Shown: positions 15,801 to 23,675 of the stretch, in pieces | Numbering within the stretch: position 1 is the stretch's first letter | Layout: every line of letters starts with the position of its first letter | Assembly (NCBI GenBank): GCA_030613565.1 | Contig: JAUWLS010000004.1 | Location: 1 to 46,324 of the forward strand | Direction: 5' to 3' | Source of the DNA: Candidatus Shapirobacteria bacterium | GTDB taxonomy: Bacteria > Patescibacteriota > Microgenomatia > UBA12405 > JAUWLS01 | DNA: 46,324 bases | Made by a program: the position numbers and the translations under genes | The notes under the pieces: model-generated | Told to the model about the DNA's origin: nothing | Seen by the model: only the letters and a program-made list of their open reading frames with translations | Database searches by the model: none

Positions 15801-16009
15801 AAACAAATCTTGATCACCAAAAGTAGACTCAAGATTTGCACATCAGATTAACTCTGATGATTCAGTTTAGGATCAAAAGATCCTAATTCATTTTTTTAAA
15901 ACGGCCCGAAGGCCATTTTCTCTAAACGAAATGAAAGTTTGGCTTCCCGTCACTTACATTAGTGACTTCGTTGATGTTAACGTGCGAAGAACCCAAATCT
16001 TCTTCGGGT
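15801..16009 (-). other. 16S rRNA leader with hairpins and the 5' processing arm
   Basis: These about 210 nt between the predicted start of transcription and the mature 16S hold no gene. They contain a stem of CGAAGAA/TTCTTCG around a CCCAAATC loop region (about 15985-16007). The 5' processing arm (15942-15960) can also fold locally as GTCACT/AGTGAC. A GGCC-TTCG-GGCC hairpin with a UUCG loop lies near 15901-15915. The competing local fold of the processing arm may guide ordered processing. Confidence 0.6.
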
Positions 16010-16015
16010 AGAGGG

Positions 16016-16044
16016 ATTTTAACCTAGACAGGGGTTTAATTCAA
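16016..16044 (-). promoter_or_regulatory. 16S rRNA promoter
   Basis: On the minus strand, TTGAAT (16039-16044), a spacer of exactly 17 nt and TAAAAT (16016-16021) lie just past the relE stop. Transcription would start near 16009 and run through the leader into 16S. No other promoter-like pair of this quality was seen upstream of the gene. Confidence 0.65.
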
Positions 16045-16052
16045 GAAGAGAC

Positions 16053-16298
16053 TTAAGAAGAATAGGCAGATTGACGATGCTGGATAATGATGATTATAAG
16101 AGTGGATTTCTTATGTTGATAGATAATTCGATAAGGCCAGGCACGGTAAGAAAAGAGTCCTTTAAGATTACCTTTTAATTTTTTCCCTTGAAGAGGGCTT
16201 TTTTTAAGAAGACTTAGTCTTTTTTTAACCTTTTTTTGATCTGAAGAAGACAGTTTTTTAATTTGCTTTACTGCTTTTTGAGTAAAAAGAAGAGTCAT
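16053..16298 (-). CDS. RelE/ParE-family toxin
   Basis: The protein has 81 residues and is strongly basic, with the RelE fold: FTQKAVKQIKKLSSSDQKKV, LLKKSPLQGKKLKGNLKGL, and FSYRAWPYRIIYQHKKSTL with the conserved Arg-Tyr pattern. The YefM/Phd-type antitoxin gene lies 2 nt upstream. The target is probably ribosome-bound mRNA, inferred from family. Its stop directly precedes the 16S promoter. Confidence 0.85.
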   Translation of the reverse strand: MTLLFTQKAVKQIKKLSSSDQKKVKKRLSLLKKSPLQGKKLKGNLKGLFSYRAWPYRIIYQHKKSTLIIIIIQHRQSAYSS

Positions 16299-16300
16299 TT

Positions 16301-16564
16301 TTAAAAAAGGTTTTTTTCAGAAACAAGATTACCTTGCTCTAGGTCTTTTAGTCCTTGTTTAATGTCTTTAGTGAGTTTTTTATCGCTAAGAATACTGATT
16401 GTTTCTTCCCAGGACTCTAGTTCTTCTAAAGAAATTAGAGCGGCTTTGGCTTTGCCTTTTTTGGTTATTATGTAGCGTTTGAACTCGTTAGCAGTAGTGT
16501 CTATAAGGTTATAAAGTTTGGATCTGGCTTCGCTAGCAGAAATGGTTATGTTCTGAGATAACAT
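16301..16564 (-). CDS. YefM/Phd-family antitoxin
   Basis: The 87-residue protein carries the Phd/YefM fold: NITISASEARSKLYNLIDTT, then EFKRYIITKKGKAKAALISL and EELESWEETISIL. The acidic C-terminal tail (DLEQGNLVSEKNLF) should bind the toxin. A perfect 14-bp palindrome in the promoter spacer is the likely binding site. The start ATG lies only 5 nt after the -10 box. Confidence 0.85.
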   Translation of the reverse strand: MLSQNITISASEARSKLYNLIDTTANEFKRYIITKKGKAKAALISLEELESWEETISILSDKKLTKDIKQGLKDLEQGNLVSEKNLF

Positions 16565-16569
16565 AAGTT

Positions 16570-16598
16570 ATCGTACTAAAAAGCGTACGCTTTGTCAA
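16570..16598 (-). promoter_or_regulatory. yefM-relE promoter with palindromic operator
   Basis: TTGACA (16593-16598), a 17-nt spacer and TACGAT (16570-16575) are read on the minus strand. The palindrome AAAGCGTACGCTTT (16580-16593) fills most of the spacer. The -35 box overlaps the recF stop codon, so recF read-through and autoregulation are entwined. Predicted transcription starts next to the ATG at 16564. Confidence 0.78.
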
Positions 16599-17668
16599 GG
16601 AGTTTTGAGGGAGATTAGCTTTACCCCGGAAAAAGAGGCTTTTAAGGCAGGATCAGCAGAAGTAATGATGGTTTGGTGAGAATCTATGAGAGAAAGGACG
16701 AGATGTTGGTGGTCGGGATCGAGCTCAGAAAAGATATCGTCAAGTAAAAGAAGAGGTGTTTCATTAGTTTTTTCTTTTAAAAAGTGAATTTGGGCAAGGC
16801 GGAGACCCAAAACACCGAGGCGCTGTTGACCACGACTGCCCCAGGCAGCAAGGTCTTTGAGGTCCTGGGGAATGCGAGAGTCAGTGATATGAAAGTCGTC
16901 ACGGTGGGGACCAATAGAGGTAGAGCCTCTAAAAAGATCTTTTTGAAGAGATGAGTCGAGGCTTTTTTGAGTGAGAGGGACGGGTTTGTAGTGGAGTCGA
17001 AGATAAGAGAAGTCTTTTTTATAGTCTTTTAGAAATTGATTAGCAAAATCAAAGAATTGATGGCGAAAATGAAGAATAATGTCGGCGTTTTTAAGGAGAG
17101 ATTGGTCCCAGAAAAGGAGTTCTTCAGGACGGGCTTGGTGGTCACGGACAAGATCAAGGAGTTTGTTTCGGTGAGTAAGGGCGCGGCGATATTGACTAGA
17201 GGCTCGGGCATATTCCCAATCAAGTTGAGAGAGAATTTGATCAAGAAAGTCGCGACGTCGAGAAGGAGAGCCAGTAACAAGGCGGATGTCTTCGGGCTGG
17301 AAGATAACAGATTTTAAGGTTCCTAAATAGTGACGACGGGTTTTTAGAACCTGGTTTTTCAAAAATCGTCTTTTGGGAGTTTTTTTACCAAGGATTTCTC
17401 CAAAAGTAATTTGGACTTCAAGATTAAATTCTTGATTGTCTTTTTCTAAAAGGCCCTGGGCGGAAGCTAGAGGTTGACCCCAGCGGATAAGTTGAGTGAT
17501 ACGTTGGGCACGGAAACTTTTTCCAAGAGAAAGAAGGTGGATGGCTTCCAAAAGATTGGATTTACCAACGCCATTATCCCCTAGAACTAAGTTTATTTTA
17601 GGATCAAGGGTGAAGGTCTTTTGATCGTAGTTTCTGAAGTTTTTTAGAGTGAGAGATTTTAAGTGCAT
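16595..17668 (-). CDS. recF: DNA replication and repair protein RecF
   Basis: This SMC-like ATPase loads RecA at gaps together with RecO/RecR. The 357 residues match the family. MHLKSLTLKNFRNY opens, LVLGDNGVGKSNLLEAIHLL is Walker A, and WGSRGQQRLGVLGLRLAQ is the ABC signature region. LLLLDDIFSELDPDH is Walker B and the D-loop, and a C-terminal HQTIITSAD completes it. Unlike many bacteria, it is 17-20 kb away from dnaA and dnaN. A TATAAT lies 17 nt before the ATG. Confidence 0.95.
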   Translation of the reverse strand: MHLKSLTLKNFRNYDQKTFTLDPKINLVLGDNGVGKSNLLEAIHLLSLGKSFRAQRITQLIRWGQPLASAQGLLEKDNQEFNLEVQITFGEILGKKTPKRRFLKNQVLKTRRHYLGTLKSVIFQPEDIRLVTGSPSRRRDFLDQILSQLDWEYARASSQYRRALTHRNKLLDLVRDHQARPEELLFWDQSLLKNADIILHFRHQFFDFANQFLKDYKKDFSYLRLHYKPVPLTQKSLDSSLQKDLFRGSTSIGPHRDDFHITDSRIPQDLKDLAAWGSRGQQRLGVLGLRLAQIHFLKEKTNETPLLLLDDIFSELDPDHQHLVLSLIDSHQTIITSADPALKASFSGVKLISLKTP

Positions 17669-17709
17669 AAAAAAGGGGTAGGGGTATTATAACTTGATAT
17701 ACTTTTTTA

Positions 17710-18774
17710 GTGAAAAAAATTGTTTTAGGAATTTTTGTTGGTTTGTTGCTGTTATTGAACAGGTCAGGGGTGGCTTGGGCGCAAGGAGAGATGGAGTTTT
17801 ATAAAGCAGAGGTGATAAGAGTGGAAGAAGAAGGAGAGCAAGAGAGTGAATACGGAGAGGAAATTGGGTATCAATGGTTGTTTTTAAGAGGAGAAGAGAT
17901 AGGAGATAAAACAATAAAACATTTTTTAAATCCGGGAGAAAAGAGTTTTTCTGAAAGAGAAAAAGTGGTTTTAATGAAGATGGGAGAAGAATTTAGAATA
18001 ATTGATAGATATAGATTGGATTTGGTTATTAATATAGCAATAGGGCTGGTAATACTAGTGGTTTTGGTGGCCGGGTGGAGAGGTTTTGGTTCACTTTTGG
18101 GAATGGGGCTAAGCTTGGGGGTGATTGTGGGATTTATAGTTCCTAGGATAATAGCCGGCAAGCCTCCTTTGGAAACAACAATAGTGGGATCTATTTTGAT
18201 TTTGGGATTTACAATTTTCCTATCTCACGGGATAAACAAAAAAATCAGTGTGGCCGTGCTTTCAACGGTGGTTTGTTTGATTTTGGCAGGAATAATGTCG
18301 GTGTTATTTGTAAAGCTAACTGGAATAGATGGGCTGGGGTCAGAGGAGGCGTTTTCTTTGAGTTTAGGATTTGGAAAGAAGATCAATTTTGAAGGATTGT
18401 ATTTGGCTTCAATTATTATTGGAACACTGGGAGTACTGGATGATGTGACAGTGGCTCAGAGTTCAACAATATTTGAGATAGCTAGGGCAAATAAGAAATT
18501 GGGAAGGTGGGAATTGTTTTTAAGAGGAATGCGGGTAGGAAGAGAGCATGTGGCATCAATGATTAATACTTTAGTTTTAGCTTATGCAGGATCAAGTTTG
18601 GTTTTGTTTTTGTTGTTTTATATAAACAGAGATAGTCAGCCAGTGTGGGTAGTTTTAAATAGTGGATTGGTAGTAGAAGAAATAGTTAGGTCTTTGGCTG
18701 GAAGTTTGGCAATAGTAATGGCAGTACCTTTGACAACAATGATGGCAGCAGGAGTGTTTGGAAAGAGAAAGTAG
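17710..18774 (+). CDS. YibE/F-family multi-pass membrane protein
   Basis: The 354 residues comprise a signal-like N-terminal helix (about 3-24), an extracytoplasmic beta-rich part (about 25-105) and then about seven TM helices. The YibE/F signature is clear in GTLGVLDDVTVAQSSTIFEI, preceded by FEGLYLASII and followed by GREHVASMINTLVLAYAGSS. The function is unknown; transport is often proposed. The start is a GTG at 17710, 6 nt after TGA-TATACT, an extended -10. The gene is divergent from recF. Confidence 0.88.
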   Translation: MKKIVLGIFVGLLLLLNRSGVAWAQGEMEFYKAEVIRVEEEGEQESEYGEEIGYQWLFLRGEEIGDKTIKHFLNPGEKSFSEREKVVLMKMGEEFRIIDRYRLDLVINIAIGLVILVVLVAGWRGFGSLLGMGLSLGVIVGFIVPRIIAGKPPLETTIVGSILILGFTIFLSHGINKKISVAVLSTVVCLILAGIMSVLFVKLTGIDGLGSEEAFSLSLGFGKKINFEGLYLASIIIGTLGVLDDVTVAQSSTIFEIARANKKLGRWELFLRGMRVGREHVASMINTLVLAYAGSSLVLFLLFYINRDSQPVWVVLNSGLVVEEIVRSLAGSLAIVMAVPLTTMMAAGVFGKRK

Positions 18775-18778
18775 GGTT

Positions 18779-19057
18779 TTAATTCTTTTTAATACGAATA
18801 ACATAACCTTTGACAAGGGCGGTGGCAGTTTTTTTGTAGGCAGAGGCAAGGATGCGATGAAAAGTGGGCTGAGAAACTCCCATTCTCCGGGCTGAATCTT
18901 TTTGGTTAAGAGATTTTACTTCATGAAGATCTAGAGCTTCTAGCTCATCATGATTGAGAATTACTTCTTTTAGTTGTCTGGCTGGAACACCTCTGGGTTT
19001 AAAACAAATACAGGAAGGGTTACAGCTTAAAAGACGTTTTATTTTAGGGCGTGGCAT
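18779..19057 (-). CDS. DUF134-family HTH protein
   Basis: The 92 residues match the DUF134 pattern: MPRPKIKRLL, a Cys-containing start (SCNPSCICFKP), RGVPARQLKEVILNHDELEA, SLNQKDSARRMGVSQPTFHR (helix-turn-helix) and ILASAYKKTATALVKG. DUF134 genes commonly lie beside DUF5320 and NifX-like iron-cluster genes and are likely regulators. Here it follows the DUF5320 gene, separated by a hairpin. The palindrome upstream of that gene is a candidate operator for it. Confidence 0.87.
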   Translation of the reverse strand: MPRPKIKRLLSCNPSCICFKPRGVPARQLKEVILNHDELEALDLHEVKSLNQKDSARRMGVSQPTFHRILASAYKKTATALVKGYVIRIKKN

Positions 19058-19071
19058 ATTAAGAAAGAATA

Positions 19072-19100
19072 CTACACTCAGAGTTTTTCTCCGAGTGTAG
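19072..19100 (-). terminator. hairpin between the DUF5320 and DUF134 genes
   Basis: CTACACTC (19072-19079) pairs with GAGTGTAG (19093-19100). After one A/C mismatch, GAG/CTC extends the stem, leaving a five-base loop. On the minus strand the T-run after it is weak (TATTCTTTCTT). It may attenuate rather than stop read-through into the DUF134 gene. Confidence 0.5.
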
Positions 19101-19117
19101 GATTCCTGGTTGAAAGA

Positions 19118-19393
19118 TTATTTGAAATCTTTAATCATTTGGTCCAATTGGTCTAGTTCCTCTTGGTGGGAGTCTTTTAGATTCTTTTTACAGTCCTCTA
19201 AATCTTTTTTGGTTGGTTTTTGGTTCCACCCAAAACAGAAAGGACAAGGTCTAAAACAACCCCGACCGAAACCGAATCCTCGACCGAAATTTTGTCCAAA
19301 ATTTGAACGACCGAGACGAGGGGGAGGATTTCCTCCTTTTCGACCGGTAAAAGGTCCTTGACCCGAAGGTCCTGTTTTATCTCCTGCTGGCAT
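19118..19393 (-). CDS. DUF5320-like Gly/Arg/Phe-rich small protein
   Basis: The 91 residues begin MPAGDKTGPSGQGPFTGRKG, the standard DUF5320-type N-terminus. An RGFGFGRGCFRPCPFCFGW block with CxxC-like spacing and a short acidic helix (KDLEDCKKNLKDSHQEELDQ) follow. The protein probably binds metal or is a small structural protein; its role is unknown. A GTG nine bases upstream is in frame but lies inside the Shine-Dalgarno sequence AGGAGGTG, so the ATG at 19393 is chosen. This is the strongest ribosome binding site seen in the window, in contrast to the leaderless starts elsewhere. Confidence 0.8.
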   Translation of the reverse strand: MPAGDKTGPSGQGPFTGRKGGNPPPRLGRSNFGQNFGRGFGFGRGCFRPCPFCFGWNQKPTKKDLEDCKKNLKDSHQEELDQLDQMIKDFK

Positions 19394-19421
19394 ATTTTTC
19401 ACCTCCTTTTAGGTTTGTTAA

Positions 19422-19467
19422 ATGAATATATATTCATATAATAACAGGGTGAAAGACCATATGTCAA
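19422..19467 (-). promoter_or_regulatory. promoter and palindromic operator of the DUF5320 gene
   Basis: On the minus strand, TTGACA (19462-19467), 18 nt and TATTAT (19438-19443) are followed immediately by the perfect 16-bp palindrome ATGAATATATATTCAT (19422-19437). The palindrome covers the expected transcription start, so a bound dimer would block initiation. A 5' leader of about 35 nt carries the strong ribosome binding site. Confidence 0.72.
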
Positions 19468-19476
19468 GTGTTGAAT

Positions 19477-20166
19477 TTATTTAATAAGAGGAAGAAGATC
19501 TTTTAGATGTTTTACGGAAGGGATGTTTATATCTTTGGGGGGGGTACCATGTCTTTTACTTTCAAAATGGATTGCTTGGATTTTTAGATCAAGAGCTGGG
19601 GCAAGATCATGTTCGTAGTGATCCCCTACTACGAGAGCTTCTTGAGGAATGAGATTGAAATAGTCGAGAGCGTATTGGTATGGGACAGAAGTGGGTTTAT
19701 CTTGATGAAAAAGGTCAGTAGAAAGAAGGAGGTCGACATGAGGAAGAAGACCAGATGACTCTAGTTTTAGATGTTTGTTGATGAATCCTCCGGAACTGAC
19801 AATGGCAATTTTTAAGCCTTTTTCATGAAGAGTTTTTAAGACTTTTAGAGCATCAGGAATGAGAATGATTGTTTCGGGGAGAAATTCGTGCCACCAAGTG
19901 AGAAAGTCAGCAGTGTCCTTTGTAGAGAGCTTTAGGTTGTGGGCAATTCTAGACCAAATATAGTAGCCGATTGATCCGACACGGAGGGTTTTTGGTTCTT
20001 GTCTGGCAAGAGCTAGGTGTTTTTTGTTAAGTTCAATGATTTTCCCTTTGGGAAGGTTGAATCTTTCTTGAGCACGCTGATCTATTTTTTCAAGGATTTT
20101 GGGCCAGGAAGAAATGTTATCAATAAGAGTGTCGTCAAGATCAAAAATGATGAGTTTTTTGGACAT
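19477..20166 (-). CDS. HAD-superfamily hydrolase
   Basis: This 229-residue phosphatase-like protein has motif I in LIIFDLDDTLIDN, motif II in IAIVSSGGFINKHL, a Lys in LFHQDKPTSVPYQYAL (motif III) and motif IV in ALVVGDHYEHDLAPAL. The helical cap between motifs I and II fits subfamily I. The substrate is unknown. An in-frame ATG exists at 20181, but it lies upstream of a TGC-TATTAT promoter whose last base is 5 nt before the ATG at 20166. The latter gives the normal MSKKLIIFD start. Confidence 0.85.
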   Translation of the reverse strand: MSKKLIIFDLDDTLIDNISSWPKILEKIDQRAQERFNLPKGKIIELNKKHLALARQEPKTLRVGSIGYYIWSRIAHNLKLSTKDTADFLTWWHEFLPETIILIPDALKVLKTLHEKGLKIAIVSSGGFINKHLKLESSGLLPHVDLLLSTDLFHQDKPTSVPYQYALDYFNLIPQEALVVGDHYEHDLAPALDLKIQAIHFESKRHGTPPKDINIPSVKHLKDLLPLIK

Positions 20167-20219
20167 AGGAAATAATAGCATGGTAGATGAAGTGAAAAAG
20201 AAGCTCTATAATGGACTTT

Positions 20220-21134
20220 ATGAAATATGATGTGGTGATAGTCGGGTCAGGACCTGCGGGATGGACAGCAGGGATTTATGCGGTACGAGCGGATTTGAAG
20301 GTGTTAGTAGTTGAAGGAGATCAACCAGGAGGACAGTTAACGATCACGACTAAAGTAGATAATTACCCAGGATTTTCGGAAGGAATAAATGGGCCAGAAT
20401 TAATGGAGGTAATGAAGAAACAAGCGGTGAACTTGGGGGTGGAGGTCAAAGGGGGGTTGGTTTCTGGAATAGAAAAGACAGAAAGTGGTTTTGTGGTGAA
20501 AATGGGAAGGGAAGGAATAGAAACAAGATCAGTGATAGTGACTACAGGGGCTAGAGCAAGGTGGTTGGGAGTGCCCGGAGAGAAGGAGTTGATGGGTAAA
20601 GGAGTGTCAGGGTGTGCCACCTGTGATGGAATGTTTTTTAAAGATAAAGAAGTAGCAGTAATTGGAGGAGGAGACAGTGCAGTAGAAGAAGCGACGTTTT
20701 TAACAAGGTTTTGTAAAAAAGTTTATATAGTACATAGAAGAGATAGTCTAAGAGCGACGGCAAGTGAGCAAAAAAGGGTTTTTTCTAACAAAAAGATTGA
20801 AATGGTATGGAATAGTCAGGTAAAAGAATTTGTAGGGAAAGAAAGATTAGAGGGAGTGAAAATTGTAGATAAGGATGGGAAAGAAAGTCTACTAAAAGTG
20901 GAAGGGGCTTTTGTGGCCATAGGGAGAGATCCAGCAACTGAGTTTTTGGAAGGAAAAGTTGAATTGTTTGAGAGTGGACATATAAAGGTGGGATTCTTGG
21001 AGAGAGAAACAATGACAAGTGTGGAGGGAATATTTGCGGCAGGAGATTGTGTAGATCAGAAGTTTAGACAGGCAGTAGTTTCAGCAGGAATGGGATGTAA
21101 GGCGGCGATGGAAGTAGAAAAATGGTTGGGATAG
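20220..21134 (+). CDS. trxB: thioredoxin reductase
   Basis: This FAD/NADPH flavoprotein (304 residues) reduces thioredoxin. MKYDVVIVGSGPAGWTAGIY binds FAD, GVSGCATCDGMFF has the redox-active CxxC, VAVIGGGDSAVEEATFL binds NADPH and VHRRDSLRA is the phosphate-binding loop. GIFAAGDCVDQKFRQAV is the C-terminal FAD motif. Another in-frame ATG at 20211 overlaps the TATAAT box (20207-20212), so it cannot be in the transcript. The ATG at 20220, 7 nt past the box, is the start. No thioredoxin gene is adjacent. Confidence 0.95.
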   Translation: MKYDVVIVGSGPAGWTAGIYAVRADLKVLVVEGDQPGGQLTITTKVDNYPGFSEGINGPELMEVMKKQAVNLGVEVKGGLVSGIEKTESGFVVKMGREGIETRSVIVTTGARARWLGVPGEKELMGKGVSGCATCDGMFFKDKEVAVIGGGDSAVEEATFLTRFCKKVYIVHRRDSLRATASEQKRVFSNKKIEMVWNSQVKEFVGKERLEGVKIVDKDGKESLLKVEGAFVAIGRDPATEFLEGKVELFESGHIKVGFLERETMTSVEGIFAAGDCVDQKFRQAVVSAGMGCKAAMEVEKWLG

Positions 21135-21170
21135 TTTTAATTTTTGCGTAGGGGATGGTATATTTTGAGC

Positions 21171-21326
21171 ATGTGTGAAGGTAAAAAGGAAGGCTGTGGG
21201 CTCTGCGCTCGTCAAGGACTGATCGAGTTAAGAGAAGTTACGGTTTTACCTCAAGGTAAGGTACCAGAAATAAGAGAATGTAGTGGTAAAAAACAGGAAG
21301 TGGTTATAGTAGTGAAAACAGGTTAA
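21171..21326 (+). CDS. 51-residue Cys-containing protein
   Basis: The ORF encodes MCEGKKEGCGLCARQGLIEL, then REVTVLPQGKVPEIRECSG and a VVIVVKTG end. Four Cys, two in a CGLC pair, hint at a metal site or redox role. A TGG-TATATT box ends 6 nt before the ATG at 21171, the standard start layout here. A TTG further upstream would run through that box and is rejected. It lies 37 nt after trxB on the same strand. No family is recognised. Confidence 0.55.
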   Translation: MCEGKKEGCGLCARQGLIELREVTVLPQGKVPEIRECSGKKQEVVIVVKTG

Positions 21327-21346
21327 GTTTTGGTATAATATATATT

Positions 21347-21625
21347 ATGGGATTCAATAGCTGGAGATTGAGACAAAAACTAGAGGGAAGAAACGGGAGA
21401 CCAGCGAGTGTTAGTTTGTCAAAAATTGCAAATATTGCGTGCTATTCAGGGAGTGGGGGTTGTGCACAAGGCGAAAGGTGTTTTGCTCAGCGTGTAAGAT
21501 TTGGGGCAGGACCTTTACCAGAAAGAACTGATAGTAGAGGAAGAAAGGTTTATACGGGACGGTGCCCTGAAAGTGGCCAGTTGGTACAGGTGAGAGTACA
21601 AAGAAAAAGAGGAATAAGATGGTAA
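21347..21625 (+). CDS. hypothetical basic Cys-containing protein
   Basis: The 92 residues include four Cys (NIACYSG, GGCAQG, ERCFAQ, GRCPES) and many Arg/Lys, ending QVRVQRKRGIRW. Composition suggests nucleic-acid or metal binding, but there is no known motif. TGG-TATAAT at 21331-21339 lies 7 nt before the ATG, so the gene has its own strong predicted promoter. The next gene begins 10 nt after its stop. Confidence 0.55.
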   Translation: MGFNSWRLRQKLEGRNGRPASVSLSKIANIACYSGSGGCAQGERCFAQRVRFGAGPLPERTDSRGRKVYTGRCPESGQLVQVRVQRKRGIRW

Positions 21626-21635
21626 AATCCTTTAG

Positions 21636-22739
21636 ATGAAAATAGCTTTAGTTCATGACTATTTAAGGGAATTTGGAGGAGCAGAAAGAGTATTAAAAAC
21701 CTTATCAGAAATGTATCCTGAGGCGCCGATTCATACAGCATTTCGGGTTAAAAATTCGAGAGCTGGAAAAGCGTTTTCAGGTAAGAAGATAAAGGAAAGT
21801 TGGTTAGCACCTTTGTTAAAGTTGGGAAAATTTTATAGTCCATTGAGGTTTTTAGCCCCGGTAGTGTGGAGAAGTATGGATTTATCCGGGTACGACGTAG
21901 TGATCACATCAGCTAGTTGGTATATAACAAGGGGTTTTAGGGTGGGAAAGAATACGAAAGTGATTTGTTATTGCCATACTCCCCCGCGGTATTTATATGG
22001 CTACAAGACATCGGTGGAGTGGCAGAAATATTTTATAGTCAGATTGTATGCTGTAGTGGTTAATCATTTTTTGAGGCTTTACGATTTTTGGTCAGCTGGA
22101 ACAGTAGATAAATGGTTAGTTAACTCAAAAAATGTAGAAAAAAGGGTAAAGAAGTTTTACAAGAAGAATTCAGAGGTGGTTTATCCGCCAATAAAAGTGA
22201 AAGAATTGGTTGAGGCAAGTAAAGGGGTAAAAAAGAAGGACTACTTTTTGATTGTTTCAAGGCTAGTAGGAGCAAAAGGATTAGAGGAGGCAGTGAGAGC
22301 AGCAAATAAGTTGGGCTTTGAACTAAGGATTGTAGGAGAGGCAGCTGGATTTTCAGGAGTGGAAGAGAGGATTAAAAAGATGGGAGGCAAAAAAGTAAAA
22401 CTTTTGGGAAGAGTGAGTGATAAAAGACTTTATGAACTGTATGCAGAAGCAAGGGGTTTTATTGCACTGGCTCAAGAAGAAGATTTTGGGATGACGGTAG
22501 TAGAGGCAATGGCGGCTGGGACAGCAGTGATTGGATTTGCCGGGGGGGGATTTAAAGAATCAATAGTTGATGGTAAAACAGGAGTGTTTATAGAGGGAGT
22601 GGATGAAGAGACCATAGGAAAGGCGATGAAAAGATTTTTTAAAATTAAGTGGAAAAAAGAGGAGATACAAAAGTGGGCAAAGAATTTCTCAAGAGAAGAA
22701 TTTGAGAAGAGAATAAAAAAGACAGTAGGATCAGTTTAG
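21636..22739 (+). CDS. family 4 glycosyltransferase
   Basis: The GT-B fold glycosyltransferase has 367 residues. VHDYLREFGGAERVLKTL is the N-terminal acceptor-side glycine loop, VICYCHTPPRYLYGYKT the conserved block of WbaZ-like mannosyltransferases, and DYFLIVSRLVGAKGLEEAV starts the C-terminal donor domain. EEDFGMTVVEAMAAGTAVIG is the E-x7-E motif. It probably adds a mannose-type residue to a lipid-linked oligosaccharide; this is inferred. TGG-TAAAAT lies 7 nt before the ATG. It overlaps the convergent nuclease gene by 4 nt. Confidence 0.92.
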   Translation: MKIALVHDYLREFGGAERVLKTLSEMYPEAPIHTAFRVKNSRAGKAFSGKKIKESWLAPLLKLGKFYSPLRFLAPVVWRSMDLSGYDVVITSASWYITRGFRVGKNTKVICYCHTPPRYLYGYKTSVEWQKYFIVRLYAVVVNHFLRLYDFWSAGTVDKWLVNSKNVEKRVKKFYKKNSEVVYPPIKVKELVEASKGVKKKDYFLIVSRLVGAKGLEEAVRAANKLGFELRIVGEAAGFSGVEERIKKMGGKKVKLLGRVSDKRLYELYAEARGFIALAQEEDFGMTVVEAMAAGTAVIGFAGGGFKESIVDGKTGVFIEGVDEETIGKAMKRFFKIKWKKEEIQKWAKNFSREEFEKRIKKTVGSV

Positions 22740-23656
22740 AAAAGAGAGGGTTGAGAAGATGGTGGTTTTTCCTTCTTGGGAAGAGGTTTTTGCTGTTTTT
22801 CAACACGAGAGACAAGGGATCTGAAGTTTAGGCGTTGGAAAGTGGTTTTGAAATGGTCAAGGTTTTTGGGTTGCCAACGGACTTTTTTTAAAGATAGTTT
22901 TGAAGGTACGGTATCGATAATTTGAGCAAGGGATTGAGAAAGGTAAGCGTCATCCTTGGCTTTCTCTATCTTTTCTTTTAGATTGGGTTTAATTTTGTTG
23001 AGGTTATTGTAGATATTATCCAGAGAACCAAACTCATCAAGGAGAGTGGTGGCAGTTTTGGGCCCAACACCGACAATGCCAGGGTAGTTATCGGATGGAT
23101 CCCCCATTAAAGCTTTGAGGTCGACAACTTGGGAAGGTTTAACACCAAGTTTTTGTTTAACTTCTTTTGGTCCAAAGGTTTGAGTGACAGAGAGGCCACG
23201 GATGGGCATGTAGAGACTGACTTTTTTGGTGACTAGCTGCATAAGATCTTTATCACCAGTAATAATGGTTACTCTGGATTTAGGTTTTAATTTCATGAAT
23301 TTTTTGGCAAGAGTGGCCAAGAGATCATCGGCTTCGTAACCTTTTCTCATGAAGGTGGCGATTTTTAAGTCAGACAAAAGTTCGTGAGCTAAGGGAAACT
23401 GAGAGATGAGGTCAGGGTCAGTTGGTTTTCGATTAGCACGATAGGCAATGTAAAGATCGTTTCTAAAGTTAGGTCCTGGAGGATCCATACAGACAGCAAA
23501 ATAGTCGGGTTTTAAATCTTTTATGCTTTTTAAAAGCATAGTAGAAAAACCATAAATGGCATTAGTGGGGCCAAGACCAGAGGTATTTAATTTAGGAAGA
23601 GCATGGTAAGCACGGTGAAGAATGGCGTGACCATCAATTAAAAGAAAGTGGGACAT
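22736..23656 (-). CDS. stand-alone 5'-3' exonuclease (Pol I N-terminal-type flap nuclease)
   Basis: The 306 residues carry the PIN/FEN fold of the DNA polymerase I 5' nuclease. MSHFLLIDGHAILHRAYHAL, FRNDLYIAYRANRK, RKGYEADDLLATLA, VTIITGDKDLMQLV and LMGDPSDNYPGIVGVGPKTA (helix-hairpin-helix) hold the metal Asp set. No polymerase domain follows, so it is a separate enzyme for primer removal and repair. A frame start at 23671 precedes its own -10 box (TGA-TAAAAT, 23662-23670), so the ATG at 23656 is used. It ends in a Pro/Lys-rich tail. Confidence 0.92.
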   Translation of the reverse strand: MSHFLLIDGHAILHRAYHALPKLNTSGLGPTNAIYGFSTMLLKSIKDLKPDYFAVCMDPPGPNFRNDLYIAYRANRKPTDPDLISQFPLAHELLSDLKIATFMRKGYEADDLLATLAKKFMKLKPKSRVTIITGDKDLMQLVTKKVSLYMPIRGLSVTQTFGPKEVKQKLGVKPSQVVDLKALMGDPSDNYPGIVGVGPKTATTLLDEFGSLDNIYNNLNKIKPNLKEKIEKAKDDAYLSQSLAQIIDTVPSKLSLKKVRWQPKNLDHFKTTFQRLNFRSLVSRVEKQQKPLPKKEKPPSSQPSLF

Positions 23657-23675
23657 ATTGGATTTTATCATTGGT

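Noticed and set aside
19110-19361. An 83-codon plus-strand frame opposite the DUF5320 gene
   Set aside because: The minus-strand gene has a strong ribosome site, promoter and family motif; the plus frame has none.
21144-21170. A TTG start for the small Cys protein at 21171
   Set aside because: It would begin upstream of the -10 box that serves the ATG at 21171.
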